NCBI GenBank assembly: GCA_934589705.1
Contig: CAKTOH010000003.1
Coordinates: 62,001-126,000, forward strand
Source of the DNA: an uncultured Oscillospiraceae bacterium
GTDB lineage: Bacteria; Bacillota; Clostridia; Oscillospirales; Oscillospiraceae
Reading direction: 5' to 3'
Length of the DNA: 64,000 bases
Shown here: positions 41,760 to 52,566 of the stretch, piece after piece
Numbering within the stretch: position 1 is the stretch's first letter
Layout of the letters: the number at the start of each line of letters is the position of its first letter
Translations under genes and position numbers: made by a program
The notes under the pieces: model-generated
The model's input: the letters and a program-made list of their open reading frames with translations, nothing else
Told to the model about the DNA's origin: nothing
The model's database searches: none

Positions 41760-44700
41760 TTACAGCTTCGGGGGAGTCTCGTCGGTCTCGACGATCTTCA
41801 AGGTGACGAAAGCGGACTTGTTCGTGCCGTCGGCGGCAGTGCAGGTGATTTTTACCTTGCCGGCCTTGATGGCGGTGACAACACCGTTTGCGTCCACGGC
41901 AGCGATCTTCTCATTGCTGCTCTTCCAGGTATAGGTGCCTGCGGTGCCCGCAGGCTCGCTGGAAGCGGTCAGCTCCAGTGTAGTGTCCACAGAGATGGAA
42001 GCGGGCAGCTCGCCGTCCTTGGCGGAGATGGTGACCTTGGTGGTAGCGGGGTAGACGGTAACCTTGCAGGTCGCCTTCACGTCGCTGCCGTCCTGAGCGG
42101 CGGCCGTCACGGTGACGGTCACGGGCTCGGTCACGGCCTTGGTGGTGAGCTTACCGGAAGCATTGATCTTGATGCCGTACTCGTTCTCGGACACGGACCA
42201 GGTCAGCTTCTTGTTGGTGACGTCGGTGGGGCCAATGACGGGCTTCAGGGTAACGGACTTGCCGCCTGCCACGCTGGTGTCCGCCAGTTCCAGAGACTTC
42301 ATCAGCTTGATGACCTGAATCTTGAAGGAGGCCTTCTTGCCGGAGCCATCGTTTGCGGTGGCGGTGATGGTCACGGAGCCTGCCTTCAGGAAGGTGATCT
42401 TGCCGGTTTCGTCAATGGCAGCGACCTTCGTGCTGGAGGACTTCCAGGTCACAGACTGCTCGGCGGTCAGGGGGTAAACCTTGGCACTCAGCTGCATGGT
42501 GTCGTTGCCATCAGCAGCCATATCCCAGACCAGGGTGGTGTTCTCGGAAGAGTTGGGACGCTTGATCTCCACGCCGTAGGACAGGGGGTTAACGGTGATG
42601 TCCTGCTCGGCGGTGACGCCGGAGCCGTCCTTGGCGGCAGCCTGAACGGTGACGGTGACAGGCACAGTCAGGTTCTTATTGGCGGTAACCACACCGGAAG
42701 CGGAGATCTTGGCGTATTCGCTGCCTTCGGTGATTGTCCAGGTGACAGCCTTGCTGGCGGCCTCAGCGGGAGCCACGGTGGCGGTCAGGTTCAGCTTCTT
42801 GCCGGAGGCCACATTGAAGGAACCGGTCTTGCTGGTGATGGTCAGGCTCTCAACCAGCGTAGTGACGCTGACGGTGACAGTTGCCTGCACCTTGCCGTCC
42901 ACCAGAGCGGAGATGGTAGCCTTGCCCTTGGCCAGGCACTTGACAACACCGTTCTCGACAGTGGCGACCTTCTCGCTGGAGGACTTCCAGGTCACGTTCT
43001 CGGCGGGAATCTCATCGGTGCCATCCAGCGTGTAGGCTTCCAGAGTGACGGTGTTGCCCACATTGCGAACCAGGGTGGTCTTGGTCACATAGTCCTCGCC
43101 GGCCTTCAGGATCAGGCTCTGATCATTCTTGGGCAGGATGGTCAGAGTGATGGGCGCGCTTTCAACCTTGGCAGCGTCCTTGCTGACGGCCACGACCTGG
43201 ACGGCGTGAGGCTCGTTGACGGTCTTGGCAGTGACCTTGCCGCTGGCGGCTACGGTGGCGTAAACGCTGTCGGCGCTGTTCACCAGCCGGAAGGTGACAC
43301 CGGAGACGGTGGGCTTCTCAGGCTCGGTGGTGGCCTTCAGGGTCAGGGACTTGCCGGAGCGCAGAGTGGTTGTCTCAGGCTCGGTAATGGTGACGCTCTG
43401 GGTCAGCAGACCGACCTGAACCTTCACGGAAGCGGACTTCTTGCTGCCGTCGTTTGCGGTGGCGGTGACGGTGACAGTGCCGGTGCCGGCCACGTACTTG
43501 GCGGTGCCGTCCTCAACGGTGAGCACCTTGGTGTTGGAGGACTTCCAGGTGATGCCTTCCTTGGCATCGGTGGGATAAAGCTTCGCGGTGAGGTCAAGCT
43601 CGGCACCCTCCACGCCGTTCAGGTACAGAGTCTTGCCGGTGACGACATTGCCGCCCTCCAGGATATCGACCTGACCCACGGCGGGGTAGATGGTGATGGT
43701 GTGCTTGACGTAGCCGGAGTAACCGTTGCGCAGAGTGCCGATGAAGGTCACATTGTGCTTGGAAGCGACAACGTAGGTCTTCACGACGCCGGCGGCGGTG
43801 ACGGTGGCGTAAGCCGCGTCATCGGGGTTCTCCAGAGCCCAGGTGATGGAGGAGGCGGGGATGGTCTTGCCGGTTTCCACGTCCACGGCGGAGAGCTTAG
43901 TGGACTTGCCGCCGATCAGCTCGGAATCCACGGTTTCGGGAACGGAGCCGCCGGAGGTGTTGCACATGGTGTAGGCATCCGCGCCCAGGATGTCGTCGGT
44001 GCGGTTCAGGTTCCGCTGCCACCAGCTGTAGCCGGAAACAGTGGGGAACTTGCCGGAGCTGGAATCGAAGTAGACCTGGCCGATCACAGTCTCGTGCTCG
44101 GCAGCACTGGTATCCACATAACCGACCCGACCGATGGGAGGCAGGGACTTGGTGTAGGAGGTGTTGCCGTAGATGCGGTCGTAGGCGTTCAGGCCTCTGT
44201 AGTAGCCAACGATGGAGCCGACGATGGGATCTTCCGTATTGGTAGCGGAGACCTTGCCGCGGAACACGTTGTTGGCCAGGGTGTTGGGGGTACGGGCGTA
44301 GGTCTGGATGACGACGGAATCGCCGCCCTGGATACCGCCGACCTTGTTCTCACCGGTGATGGTGCCGGTGACGGTACAACCCGTGATGTTGGGCCGCATG
44401 GCGTTATCCGCCCAGCCGCCGATGTAGCCGCTGCCGATGATACCGCCGGCCTCTTGTCCGCTGGCCACCACGGTGCCGTGGAACTCACAGCCGGTGACCT
44501 TGAAGGTGGTCATGGAGTTGTCCTCGTTGCCCACGATACCGCCGACGCTGTCTACGCCGTAAACGGTAGCGTAGCTGACGCAGTTCTCAATGGTACCGAT
44601 GAACCGACCGGCGAAGGAACCGATCTTGGACTGGGTGCCGTCGTAGCCGATGACAACGCCTTCCTCCGCCACACAGTTGCGGATGGTGACGAGGTAGCTG

Positions 44701-47700
44701 CCGGAGCATCCGGCAAAGCCGTTGGCCTTGGTCAGGTAAGTGCCAATCAGGCCGGACTTCAGGGTCTGGGTGCCGGACTTCAGGGTCACATGGTCAATGG
44801 TGACAGCGTTGCCGCTCAGGCCCACGCCCTCGTAGTTGTTGACCAGGCCGTAGCCCTCAATCCGGGTGCCGTAGATGTTCAGGTCGCTGACATAAGCGTC
44901 CTTGACGTAGCCGAACAGAGGCAGTCCGCCCTCGGGCACGGTCAGGGTGTTGCCCTTGCCGTTCAGATGGCCGCTGAAGGCGCGCATGTTCTTGCCACCG
45001 TTGATGTGTCCGACGCTGGGATCGATCAGCACACCGATGGGCTCCCAGCCCTCGGGCAGGGTCACGTCTTCGGTCTGGGCCAGGTACTCGCCGGAGAAGG
45101 AGTAGCCGTCCTTGACCATCTGGGCAACGAAAGCGTAATCCTCGCCGGAGGTGATCTCATAAGGATCATTTTCGGTGCCGGTACCGGTCAGGTTCTCATG
45201 GATGATGTCCTTATCGGTCTTGACGGTGATGGCAGCCACGTCGGAGTTGACGCTGTACTGGCTGACCACGGCGTTGGTGACGGTGCAGAAGTAGTATTTG
45301 GTGCCGCCGTTCACGGCCTTGCCCAGCTCGTAGGTTGCCTCGGTAGCACCCTCGATGGCGGTGGCACCCTCAATGGGCTGGCCCTCCACGGGAGCTGCGT
45401 CGGTAACGTACCACTGGTAGCTGAGCTTCTTGTAGGTGCCTTCGACCTCAGCTTCCACACGCAGCGCGGTCATGTCATCGCCCACCCGGTAGGTGGCGGA
45501 CACGGGCTGGGTGGTGATCACGGGCAGATCGGCCTCGGTGCTCTCACGGCTGGTGAGTCTCAGCAGGCAGATGGTGGGCTCCATGTCGCCGGACTGGACA
45601 ATGACACGGACCGGGGTGTTGTCCTCGGTGATGTCAATGGCCTTGGTGGCGGCATCGGAGGCGATACGCTGATCGTTGACGTAGATGTTCTCCGCGCCGC
45701 CGGCGACAGAGATGGACACGGACTTCATGGGCAGGGTCAGCTCATAGGTCTGCTGGCCGGCCACGGGAGTCAGGGTGTAGTTGGTGGTGCCGTCGGAGAA
45801 GGTGATGGCGGTGGGAGCGGAGGTCTTGCCAACAGGCGCGCCGGTGGAGGTGGCCCGATAGACCTTGGCAACCTCGGTGGACTTCTCGTTGAAGGCACCG
45901 GCCATGACGTTGGCGGCGGCGACGACCTTCACATAGTGGAAGGACATGCCATTGACGTTCACGGGGATGCCGCTTGCGTCAACGGCCCAGGCCAGATCGA
46001 AGCCGGAGCTCTTCAGCGCCAGATCATCGTTGGCCAGGTAGGGGTTCTCTTCACCGTTGGGCGTTGCGTCAACGTAGCCGAAGGAAGTGCCGGTGATCCA
46101 GCTGGCGGTGGTGTTGTCACCGATCATGCCCTTGATACTGGGGATCAGGACGCCGGTCACAGTGTAGGTGCCGCTGGCAGCGACATCGTTCATGGAATAG
46201 TAGGAAGGCTGAGGCCAGTTGAAGGTTTTGCCATGGTCAGCGTCGGTGTGACCATAGTTATCCTTCCAAGAGGTACCGGTGCCGTTCTTGGTGTAGGTGA
46301 TGGTGTAGTCCCAGATGGCGTTGGTGTAGTGCTGAGAGCCAGCCAGGGCGTACCAGGTGTTGCCGTCCTCGGAAACCCAGACCTGGCCAGGCTCGGGGAA
46401 GCTTCCGCCGGCGTTGGAGTTGCCGGTGATGTAGAAGTCAACGCCGTACTGGTTGGAGGGGTCGTTCTGCAGGCCGTTCTCGAAGTAGAAGGTGGCGTAG
46501 CCGCCAAAGCTGCCCAGGGTCTTGAGGGTGCCGGACAGCATGCCCTCAGGATTGACACCAAAGCCGCCCCAGCCTGCGCCGTTGATGTACTGGGTATTGA
46601 TGGCCAGGTAGTCAACCAGCTTGTCCGCACCGTTCTTGATCCGCTTGGAGGCGGCAAAGTCGTAAACCCGGGTCAGGCTGCCCAGGGTCACGTTCAGCTT
46701 CTGAGAAGCGGTGGTGAGCTTCAGGGTGTAATTGCCTTCCTCATCGGCGGTCAGAGCCTTGGAGCCCAGCTTGACGGTGCAGCCCTCGGCGACGGTGAAG
46801 GTCACGGTGGGAAGCTCGTCCTCCTGAGCGATGCTCAGACGGTAGGAAACGGAATTGTCGTTGAACGCAGGATACCAGTCGCCGCCGTCAGAGGTGGCGG
46901 TGAGGATCCTGGGCTCGCCGGTGGCAGGCAGCTGCTCAACCCAGAAGGTGTAAGTCGTGCCGACCTGAGTGCCATTGAGCATCAGCTTTTCATTGCTGGC
47001 GGTCATCTCGGGGAAGGCGCTGCCCGCGTCGGTGTAAGCCTGGTCAGTAACGACCTGGACAGTGAGCTTGACTTCCGCGTTGGCGCCCTCGGCGGCCTCG
47101 GGGAAGGCAATGGCCTCGGTGGTGCCGCCGCCCTGAGGCAGTTCCTTCCAGGTAGCGCCGCCATCGACAGAGTAGCGGATGTGGGTGTAAACGGTGTTGC
47201 CCTTCACAGTGGCCGTAAAGTCGGCGCGGCCGTTCTGCATGAAGGCGCGGTAGTAGTAGCTGGAGTTCGTCCAGCCGTAGGTGCTGTTCTTCACACCGGC
47301 ATTGCTGGCGCGGAACAGATAACCCTCGGCCTGAGACAGGTACTGGGTGGAGGACAGAGCCTCACCGTTGCCGCCTGCCAGAGCCATACCGGCGGAGTAA
47401 GCCAGGTTCTTGGTGGTGTCTCTGGGACGGGTGACTTCCAGGGTGTACTCGGACTTAACGTCCTTGTTCTCCTTGTCGGTCAGGGTCAGCTTGACGACCG
47501 TGGTGCCGAAGGGGAACCCGGGCAGCTGGGTCAGAGTAGCGGAAGGAATCGCGATGCTGACAGCCTCGCCATCGGCGTTGGTGTAGGTGGCGACGCAGTC
47601 CAGCTTCTTGCTGTCGTACAGGCTGTCCTTGCTGACAGTCAGGATGGTGGTGCTGTAGGAGCTCAGCTTGATGCCGGTGTAATCCTTCTGACCGGCGTTG

Positions 47701-50700
47701 TACTTGAAGGTAGAGGAGGAGATACCGGTCAGGGCCAGCTTCTCGAAGGTGGGGTTCTGAGCGTCGGTGACGACAACCAGAATACCGCCCTTGGTGCCCT
47801 TGTCATCGGCGACGGTGATCTGGGAGGTGCCTACGGCATGGGCGGTGACAACACCGTTTTCGTCCACGGTGGCCACGGCCTCATTGGCGCTCTTCCAGGA
47901 GGCCACGGTGCGGCCTTCCTCGGTGAGGGCCTTCAGCTGCATGGTGGGGGCGGCGTTCTCGGAGGTCAGCTCCAGATAAGCCTTGCCCAGTTCGCCGTTG
48001 GCATTCTCAACGGCCACACCGGTGACGGTGACGGTAGCCTTGTCGGTCAGAGGCGCGTCTGCGGGGCCCACGTCCAGGGTCATGGTGACTTCCACCTTGC
48101 CGGGACGCAGAACATCCATTCGAATGTTGTTGGGCTTCGTGCTCAGGTCAGAGGTGACCTTGGCCACGCCGTCGGGAATCTTCACATCCCAGACAGTGTG
48201 TCCGGCGGCACCGCCGTACAGGGAGGCGGTCTTCACAGACTGACCATCCACGGACAGCTTCACAGTGGGCGCGTTGTCGCTGAACTTAAAGAAGGCAACG
48301 TCAAGGGCCTTGTTGTTGGGGGTGGACACGCTGGGATCCAGGGTGGAGGTAGCGGTCAGGTAGCTGTAGCTGGTGGAATTGACGGTGTAGGTGCCGGTTT
48401 CGGCATCGAACCTACCGCCGTAGCACTGGGCTGCCCAGGTGACGGGTGTCTTCTCGCCGTTCTCGTCCACAGCCCATACATGGAACTGGGTGCCCTGGTT
48501 CGCGATGAGGGTCACGCCGCCGATTGCCATGGAGGAGGTGCTGGGAATGGTGTAGGCGTAATCGGTGACGATGGACAGGCTCTTGGGCACCGCCTTGACG
48601 GTGACTTCCACGATCTTGCTGGTGGCGGATTCCAGACCGGTGCTGGAAGCCACGGCGTAATAGTAGAAGGTGCCCAGGGTATCGCTGGGGACGGTCAGGG
48701 TGGCTTCGGTAGCACCGGCCACGGCCTTGCCGCCCTCGGTGGAGGCGGTGGTGTTCACATACCACTGATAGCCGATGGCGGGGGAGTCGGTCACATCCTT
48801 GGTGTAGTCGGCTTCCACGGTCAGGGTATGGTTGGCGGTGTTCTGACCGATGGTCAGAGCGTCTTCGGTCAGGTCAGTCTTCCACAGCAGAGCCTTGCCC
48901 TTCTCCATGGAGACGGTGATGGTGTAGGTCTTGTCAAAGCCGCCATCAGCCTTGGAGGTCAGAGTCAGGACGCTGGCCTCCGCACCGGGAACCAGCTTGT
49001 CAAGACGCACCCACTTGCGGTTCTGCTCCGCGGTGAGAGTCTTGGTGACGCCGTGGAAATTGAAGCCCGCGGTGCAGTAGTCGATGTACTCCACCTTGAC
49101 CCACAGACGCCGGGCTGCTGCTTCTTCCACGAAGTCCAGAGGCTCCACGGTGTAGTCCATGGTATCGTGGACAAATGTGGGATTCAGGGTCAGCTCCCGG
49201 ATGGTATTCTCGGAGCTGCCGATGCCCAGGTGAACCTCAACCAGATCGGTCTCCTTCACGACGTTGCCGACCTTGAACACGTTCAGGGCGGTCATCGCCT
49301 CATCCACGCCGGTGATGACGAAGCAGGAGGTCTTGTTGGCTACGTTCTCGCTGATATGAAGGGAGATCTTGCCGTCCTTGTCGGAAATCTTTCCGGTGAT
49401 GGCTTCCACCTTGCCGGTCTTCATATCCATGGTGGCCAGCTGCGCACCCTCAACGACCTCGACGGGGTCGCCGTAGGCGGCGTAGTTGCTCTTGACGACC
49501 AGGTCAAGATCGGTGTTCGCGTAGAAGGTCTGGCCGGTCAGGGGCTTTCCGTCGGCGGTTTCCAGCCAGACGTACTTGTCCAGATAATAGGCGGCATCCT
49601 CATACACGCCAAAGGTGACATAGTCGCCGTCTGCTACCTTGGTCTGGTTGACGAACAGACCCTTGCCATCCTCGCCGGCGGCCTGCTTGCCATTGACCAG
49701 GATGGCCAGATTGGTGGATTCCTCGCCCATGCGCTTGGTGATCCAGTTGGCATCACTGATGGCCAGGAAGTCCGTAGCGTTCTCGGGGGTGAACTGATCG
49801 AAGAAGGTCAGCTCATGGGCCCGGACCAGCACGTCCAGAGCGGACACGCCGTCCTCAACCAGGTCCCTGTAGCCGTAGCTCTCGGCCAGGTTGCTGGCAA
49901 TCTTCTCGTCGAAGGCGAAGACCTCCTGATTGCCCGCTTCCTGATAGCTGAAGGTCACGGTGGCGTAGGTCACAACGGAACCGGTGACGGTGACCACACA
50001 GTAGGGAGCGGTCAGAGGTGCGTTCACGGTAATGGTTTCATTGCCGTTGCCGCCGCCCCAGTTGGCAATCTCGGTCTGAACCTCGCCGGAGGCGGAGATG
50101 ATGTAGGTACCGGCCTTGTTCAGCGTCAGGCTCACGTTGCCGTTTTTGTCGGTAACGGCACCGTCAATGGCGGTGAACTTGCCGTCTTTCCAGATGCCCA
50201 CCTGGGCACCGGCCAGATTGCCGGGGTTATAGCCGTCCACGGCCATGGAGGAGCCGCCCTGAAGATTCAGGGTGAAGGCCTTTCCGGCCTGGGCGGTGAC
50301 GGCGGTCTGGGTGAAGTAGCTGACCGCGTCAGAATAGTTTTTCTCATCGGTAAAGACGCAGCAGTACAGCTTGTCGCCCTGAGCCACAACGTTGGACTCG
50401 TCGGCTACACCCTTATGCGGATCCACGTTGTTCTTCAGGAAGTAGTAGCTGCCCTTGGGGCTGGTCTGGACATTCCAGAGGTTGTGAACCATGGTGCCGC
50501 TCAGCTCATAGCCGCCGGGACAGTAGGCCTCATGCAGAGCGATCAGAGCCTCGTGGTAGGTCAGAACGCCGTCCTTGTTCACGTCCTTGACGGTGACGGG
50601 CAGTCCAATGGCGGCCTTGCCGTCGGAGGTGGTGGCCAGAACGCCCTTGACACTTACGGTGAAGAACACCTGGGCTTCCTTCGTGGGCTGCACGGAGCTG

Positions 50701-51698
50701 CCCTTGACGGTGACGATGCAGTAAGGCGCGGAGACGGGGCAGTCAACATCATAGGTGTCGAAGCCGTCGTCCGCCTCGCCGGGCAGGGTGCCGCTGGCAG
50801 TGACGATGTAGGTACCGGCCTCAGAGAAGCTCAGGGTCACGGTGCCGTTAGTAGCGGTCTTGGCACCGGTGATGGCCTTGAAGCTGCCCTTTTCCCAGGT
50901 GCCTACGGAAATGCCGTAAGCATTCAGCGCACTGTAATTGCTGCCGCTGAAGTATTCGCCGGCGGCCTTCAGGGTCAGGGTGAATTCCTTGCCCTCATCG
51001 ACGGTGACCTCGGTCTTGTCGAAGTAGCTCAGGCAGTCGGAATAATCCTCCGTGTCCTTGATGGAAGCGGCATACAGCTTGTCGCCCTCGGCCACAGTGC
51101 TGGTTTTCCAGTTGACGGCCTTCTCCAGAATCTTGTTGTTCTTGGCGACAATGGGAGCGGTGACTTCACTGCCCCAGAGCTTTCTCACGGAGTTGCCGTT
51201 CAGGGCGTAGCCGTCCGGGCAATACGCCTTGTGGAGGGCAACCAGCGCCTCGTCAAAGGTCAGGATGCCGTCGGAGTTGACATCCGTTACGGTAACGGGC
51301 AGCTCAACAGCTGCTTTGCCGTCGGAGGTCTTCGCCAGCACGCCTTTTTCACTGACGGTGAAGGAAACCTTCACAGGGTCGGCGGGGGTGTTCTCCTCCA
51401 TTACGTCCAGAGCTTCCTCGGTTTCCTCGGTGGGAGCCTGGGTCTCGGGAGCCTCCGTAGCGGGAGCCTCGGTTTCCGGGGCCTGCGTAGGGGCCTCCGT
51501 TTCGGGGGCCTCCGTCTCGGGAGCCTCCGTTACCGGCGGCTGTGTCTGGGGTGCTTCCGTCTCAAGGACAGGAGCCTCCGCCTCCTCCACAGGCGCCGAT
51601 ATGGTTTCCTGCGCCGCTTCGTCCGCAAAGACGCTGGTGGGGATCATACCGACCAGCATCACGAGGGTCAGCAGCAGTGCCAATATCCGTCGTTTCAT
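41760..51698 (-). CDS. Giant secreted repeat protein under cobalamin control
   Basis: A 3,312-residue protein. Order: signal peptide (1-26); Thr/Glu/Ala/Pro linker (27-100); two units each with an EF-hand/dockerin-type loop (DVNSDGILTFDE near 139 and DVNKDGVLTYHE near 371); a DUF4430-like region (about 570-700); Ig-like and other beta domains; a unique region (about 1690-1900; INGAGWGGFGVNPEG); GLUG-type repeats (about 2190-2565); and at least five bacterial Ig-like domains (WKSSNTKV-type) to the C-terminus. No LPXTG or C-terminal membrane anchor is visible. The ATG at 51698 follows GGAAGGGAAG. A cobalamin riboswitch precedes it, so it is probably a corrinoid-linked surface protein; binding is unproven. 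The antisense open frame is a shadow. Confidence 0.8.
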   Translation of the reverse strand: MKRRILALLLTLVMLVGMIPTSVFADEAAQETISAPVEEAEAPVLETEAPQTQPPVTEAPETEAPETEAPTQAPETEAPATEAPETQAPTEETEEALDVMEENTPADPVKVSFTVSEKGVLAKTSDGKAAVELPVTVTDVNSDGILTFDEALVALHKAYCPDGYALNGNSVRKLWGSEVTAPIVAKNNKILEKAVNWKTSTVAEGDKLYAASIKDTEDYSDCLSYFDKTEVTVDEGKEFTLTLKAAGEYFSGSNYSALNAYGISVGTWEKGSFKAITGAKTATNGTVTLSFSEAGTYIVTASGTLPGEADDGFDTYDVDCPVSAPYCIVTVKGSSVQPTKEAQVFFTVSVKGVLATTSDGKAAIGLPVTVKDVNKDGVLTYHEALIALHEAYCPGGYELSGTMVHNLWNVQTSPKGSYYFLKNNVDPHKGVADESNVVAQGDKLYCCVFTDEKNYSDAVSYFTQTAVTAQAGKAFTLNLQGGSSMAVDGYNPGNLAGAQVGIWKDGKFTAIDGAVTDKNGNVSLTLNKAGTYIISASGEVQTEIANWGGGNGNETITVNAPLTAPYCVVTVTGSVVTYATVTFSYQEAGNQEVFAFDEKIASNLAESYGYRDLVEDGVSALDVLVRAHELTFFDQFTPENATDFLAISDANWITKRMGEESTNLAILVNGKQAAGEDGKGLFVNQTKVADGDYVTFGVYEDAAYYLDKYVWLETADGKPLTGQTFYANTDLDLVVKSNYAAYGDPVEVVEGAQLATMDMKTGKVEAITGKISDKDGKISLHISENVANKTSCFVITGVDEAMTALNVFKVGNVVKETDLVEVHLGIGSSENTIRELTLNPTFVHDTMDYTVEPLDFVEEAAARRLWVKVEYIDYCTAGFNFHGVTKTLTAEQNRKWVRLDKLVPGAEASVLTLTSKADGGFDKTYTITVSMEKGKALLWKTDLTEDALTIGQNTANHTLTVEADYTKDVTDSPAIGYQWYVNTTASTEGGKAVAGATEATLTVPSDTLGTFYYYAVASSTGLESATSKIVEVTVKAVPKSLSIVTDYAYTIPSTSSMAIGGVTLIANQGTQFHVWAVDENGEKTPVTWAAQCYGGRFDAETGTYTVNSTSYSYLTATSTLDPSVSTPNNKALDVAFFKFSDNAPTVKLSVDGQSVKTASLYGGAAGHTVWDVKIPDGVAKVTSDLSTKPNNIRMDVLRPGKVEVTMTLDVGPADAPLTDKATVTVTGVAVENANGELGKAYLELTSENAAPTMQLKALTEEGRTVASWKSANEAVATVDENGVVTAHAVGTSQITVADDKGTKGGILVVVTDAQNPTFEKLALTGISSSTFKYNAGQKDYTGIKLSSYSTTILTVSKDSLYDSKKLDCVATYTNADGEAVSIAIPSATLTQLPGFPFGTTVVKLTLTDKENKDVKSEYTLEVTRPRDTTKNLAYSAGMALAGGNGEALSSTQYLSQAEGYLFRASNAGVKNSTYGWTNSSYYYRAFMQNGRADFTATVKGNTVYTHIRYSVDGGATWKELPQGGGTTEAIAFPEAAEGANAEVKLTVQVVTDQAYTDAGSAFPEMTASNEKLMLNGTQVGTTYTFWVEQLPATGEPRILTATSDGGDWYPAFNDNSVSYRLSIAQEDELPTVTFTVAEGCTVKLGSKALTADEEGNYTLKLTTASQKLNVTLGSLTRVYDFAASKRIKNGADKLVDYLAINTQYINGAGWGGFGVNPEGMLSGTLKTLGSFGGYATFYFENGLQNDPSNQYGVDFYITGNSNAGGSFPEPGQVWVSEDGNTWYALAGSQHYTNAIWDYTITYTKNGTGTSWKDNYGHTDADHGKTFNWPQPSYYSMNDVAASGTYTVTGVLIPSIKGMIGDNTTASWITGTSFGYVDATPNGEENPYLANDDLALKSSGFDLAWAVDASGIPVNVNGMSFHYVKVVAAANVMAGAFNEKSTEVAKVYRATSTGAPVGKTSAPTAITFSDGTTNYTLTPVAGQQTYELTLPMKSVSISVAGGAENIYVNDQRIASDAATKAIDITEDNTPVRVIVQSGDMEPTICLLRLTSRESTEADLPVITTQPVSATYRVGDDMTALRVEAEVEGTYKKLSYQWYVTDAAPVEGQPIEGATAIEGATEATYELGKAVNGGTKYYFCTVTNAVVSQYSVNSDVAAITVKTDKDIIHENLTGTGTENDPYEITSGEDYAFVAQMVKDGYSFSGEYLAQTEDVTLPEGWEPIGVLIDPSVGHINGGKNMRAFSGHLNGKGNTLTVPEGGLPLFGYVKDAYVSDLNIYGTRIEGYGLVNNYEGVGLSGNAVTIDHVTLKSGTQTLKSGLIGTYLTKANGFAGCSGSYLVTIRNCVAEEGVVIGYDGTQSKIGSFAGRFIGTIENCVSYATVYGVDSVGGIVGNEDNSMTTFKVTGCEFHGTVVASGQEAGGIIGSGYIGGWADNAMRPNITGCTVTGTITGENKVGGIQGGDSVVIQTYARTPNTLANNVFRGKVSATNTEDPIVGSIVGYYRGLNAYDRIYGNTSYTKSLPPIGRVGYVDTSAAEHETVIGQVYFDSSSGKFPTVSGYSWWQRNLNRTDDILGADAYTMCNTSGGSVPETVDSELIGGKSTKLSAVDVETGKTIPASSITWALENPDDAAYATVTAAGVVKTYVVASKHNVTFIGTLRNGYSGYVKHTITIYPAVGQVDILEGGNVVTGKTLYLNGVEGAELDLTAKLYPTDAKEGITWKSSNTKVLTVEDGTAKYVAGTGTVTVTATANDGSKKSASVKVQVGLLTQSVTITEPETTTLRSGKSLTLKATTEPEKPTVSGVTFRLVNSADSVYATVAASGKVTAKTVNEPHAVQVVAVSKDAAKVESAPITLTILPKNDQSLILKAGEDYVTKTTLVRNVGNTVTLEAYTLDGTDEIPAENVTWKSSSEKVATVENGVVKCLAKGKATISALVDGKVQATVTVSVTTLVESLTITSKTGSFNVASGKKLNLTATVAPAEAASKAVTWTITEGSEYAKISASGVVTANKNLTVPVTVTVQAAAKDGSGVTAEQDITVNPLSYGVEIKRPNSSENTTLVWDMAADGNDTMQLSAKVYPLTAEQSVTWKSSSTKVAAIDETGKITFLKAGSVTITATANDGSGKKASFKIQVIKLMKSLELADTSVAGGKSVTLKPVIGPTDVTNKKLTWSVSENEYGIKINASGKLTTKAVTEPVTVTVTAAAQDGSDVKATCKVTVYPATTKVTISAKDGELPASISVDTTLELTASSEPAGTAGTYTWKSSNEKIAAVDANGVVTAIKAGKVKITCTAADGTNKSAFVTLKIVETDETPPKL

Positions 51699-51790
51699 AG
51701 AATACTTCCCTTCCGCCGGACACCCCAAGAGAAATGCCCGGCTGATATATGTCACGGCTTTCGCCATTGACTACGAACTGCGCAGAGACG

Positions 51791-52085
51791 CAAAAACGGC
51801 GATACTCTCCCATAACGAGAATATCGCCGCAACCATTTCCAGCAACTCTCTGACGAAACAGTAGGTCTCCCGACTCGCGCCTCCGGCAAACGCAGCCCTG
51901 CCTTCTCAGGTTTCCCCAATGACCGGCTTTCGCCGACGGGCTGAATTCTAAGCGCACACGGTATTGGTCAATGCGGGGCTTGTCCCCATTTCCTTGTTAA
52001 GCCCCTGCGCCTGACGGGATAACCGCCTTTGCGAACGCAGTGCCTCTGCTCGTATTTGGTCAGGCCTTGCCGCCCAATCGGCGGC
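51791..52085 (-). promoter_or_regulatory. Cobalamin riboswitch with terminator platform (giant protein)
   Basis: Minus-strand aptamer parts: GGTCATTGGGGAAACCTGAG with AAGGCAGGGC, then the B12 box CGAGTCGGGAGACCTACTG (near 51861-51880). The terminator is a GGCGATA ... TATCGCC hairpin followed by GTTTTTGCG (51791-51830). This predicts shut-off when corrinoid is plentiful, in parallel with the ECF operon. The upstream border is approximate. Confidence 0.82.
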
Positions 52086-52114
52086 AAGACCCAAATCTAC
52101 CCATAGATATAGAT

Positions 52115-52143
52115 AGTATAATACCGATTAACGGATTTGTCAA
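52115..52143 (-). promoter_or_regulatory. Promoter of the giant protein gene
   Basis: TTGACA (52138-52143), 17-bp spacer, TATACT (52115-52120) on the minus strand. Confidence 0.85.
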
Positions 52144-52250
52144 TGCCGGGGTTCCCGTCCATTGGACTTTTTGCGGATAATTACCAGAAGAGGGAAAATG
52201 CTGCCCCGATAAGGACAGCACTCGATGAAAAGAAGCAGGTGAGAAATAGA

Positions 52251-52530
52251 ATGTCATTGCGAACCAGTCTGCGGACTGGTGTGGCCCCCTCCGTGGATTC
52301 CCTCCGGTCACAATCCGTACTCCCAAAGCCTTCCCTTGGGGGAAGGTGGCTCGCGCGTCCCCCGCAAGCGCGAGACGGATGAGGGCCTTGCCTCTCCCTG
52401 TGGGAGAGGTGCCGGAGGCGGAGAGGGCTTTGTTTTACCCTCTCAGTCGGCTTCGCCGCCAGCTCCCCAAAAGGGGGAGCCAAGGGGGACGGATTGCCAC
52501 GCCAGTCTGCGGACTGGCTCGCAATGACAT
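52251..52530. repeat. Palindrome-rich intergenic element (family B, copy 2)
   Basis: A 280-bp unit with ends ATGTCATTGCGAACCAG and CTGGCTCGCAATGACAT, inner CTTCCC / GGGAAG hairpins and CAGTCTGCGGACTGG palindromes. Copies 1 and 2 share the right flank GCGTTATACGA. Confidence 0.75.
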
Positions 52531-52566
52531 GCGTTATACGATGGTTCTTGACAACGGGGAAGAGCC

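Noticed and set aside
41415..41806. Short open frames within the family B repeat
   Set aside because: They run through palindromes, differ between copies and lack ribosome-binding sites.
41592..51770. A 3,392-codon open frame on the plus strand, antisense to the giant surface protein gene
   Set aside because: Its translation is Gly/Asp/His/Val-rich low-complexity sequence with no signal peptide or ribosome-binding site. The minus frame has a signal peptide, recognisable domains, promoter and riboswitch. The long antisense frame follows from GC-rich codon bias.
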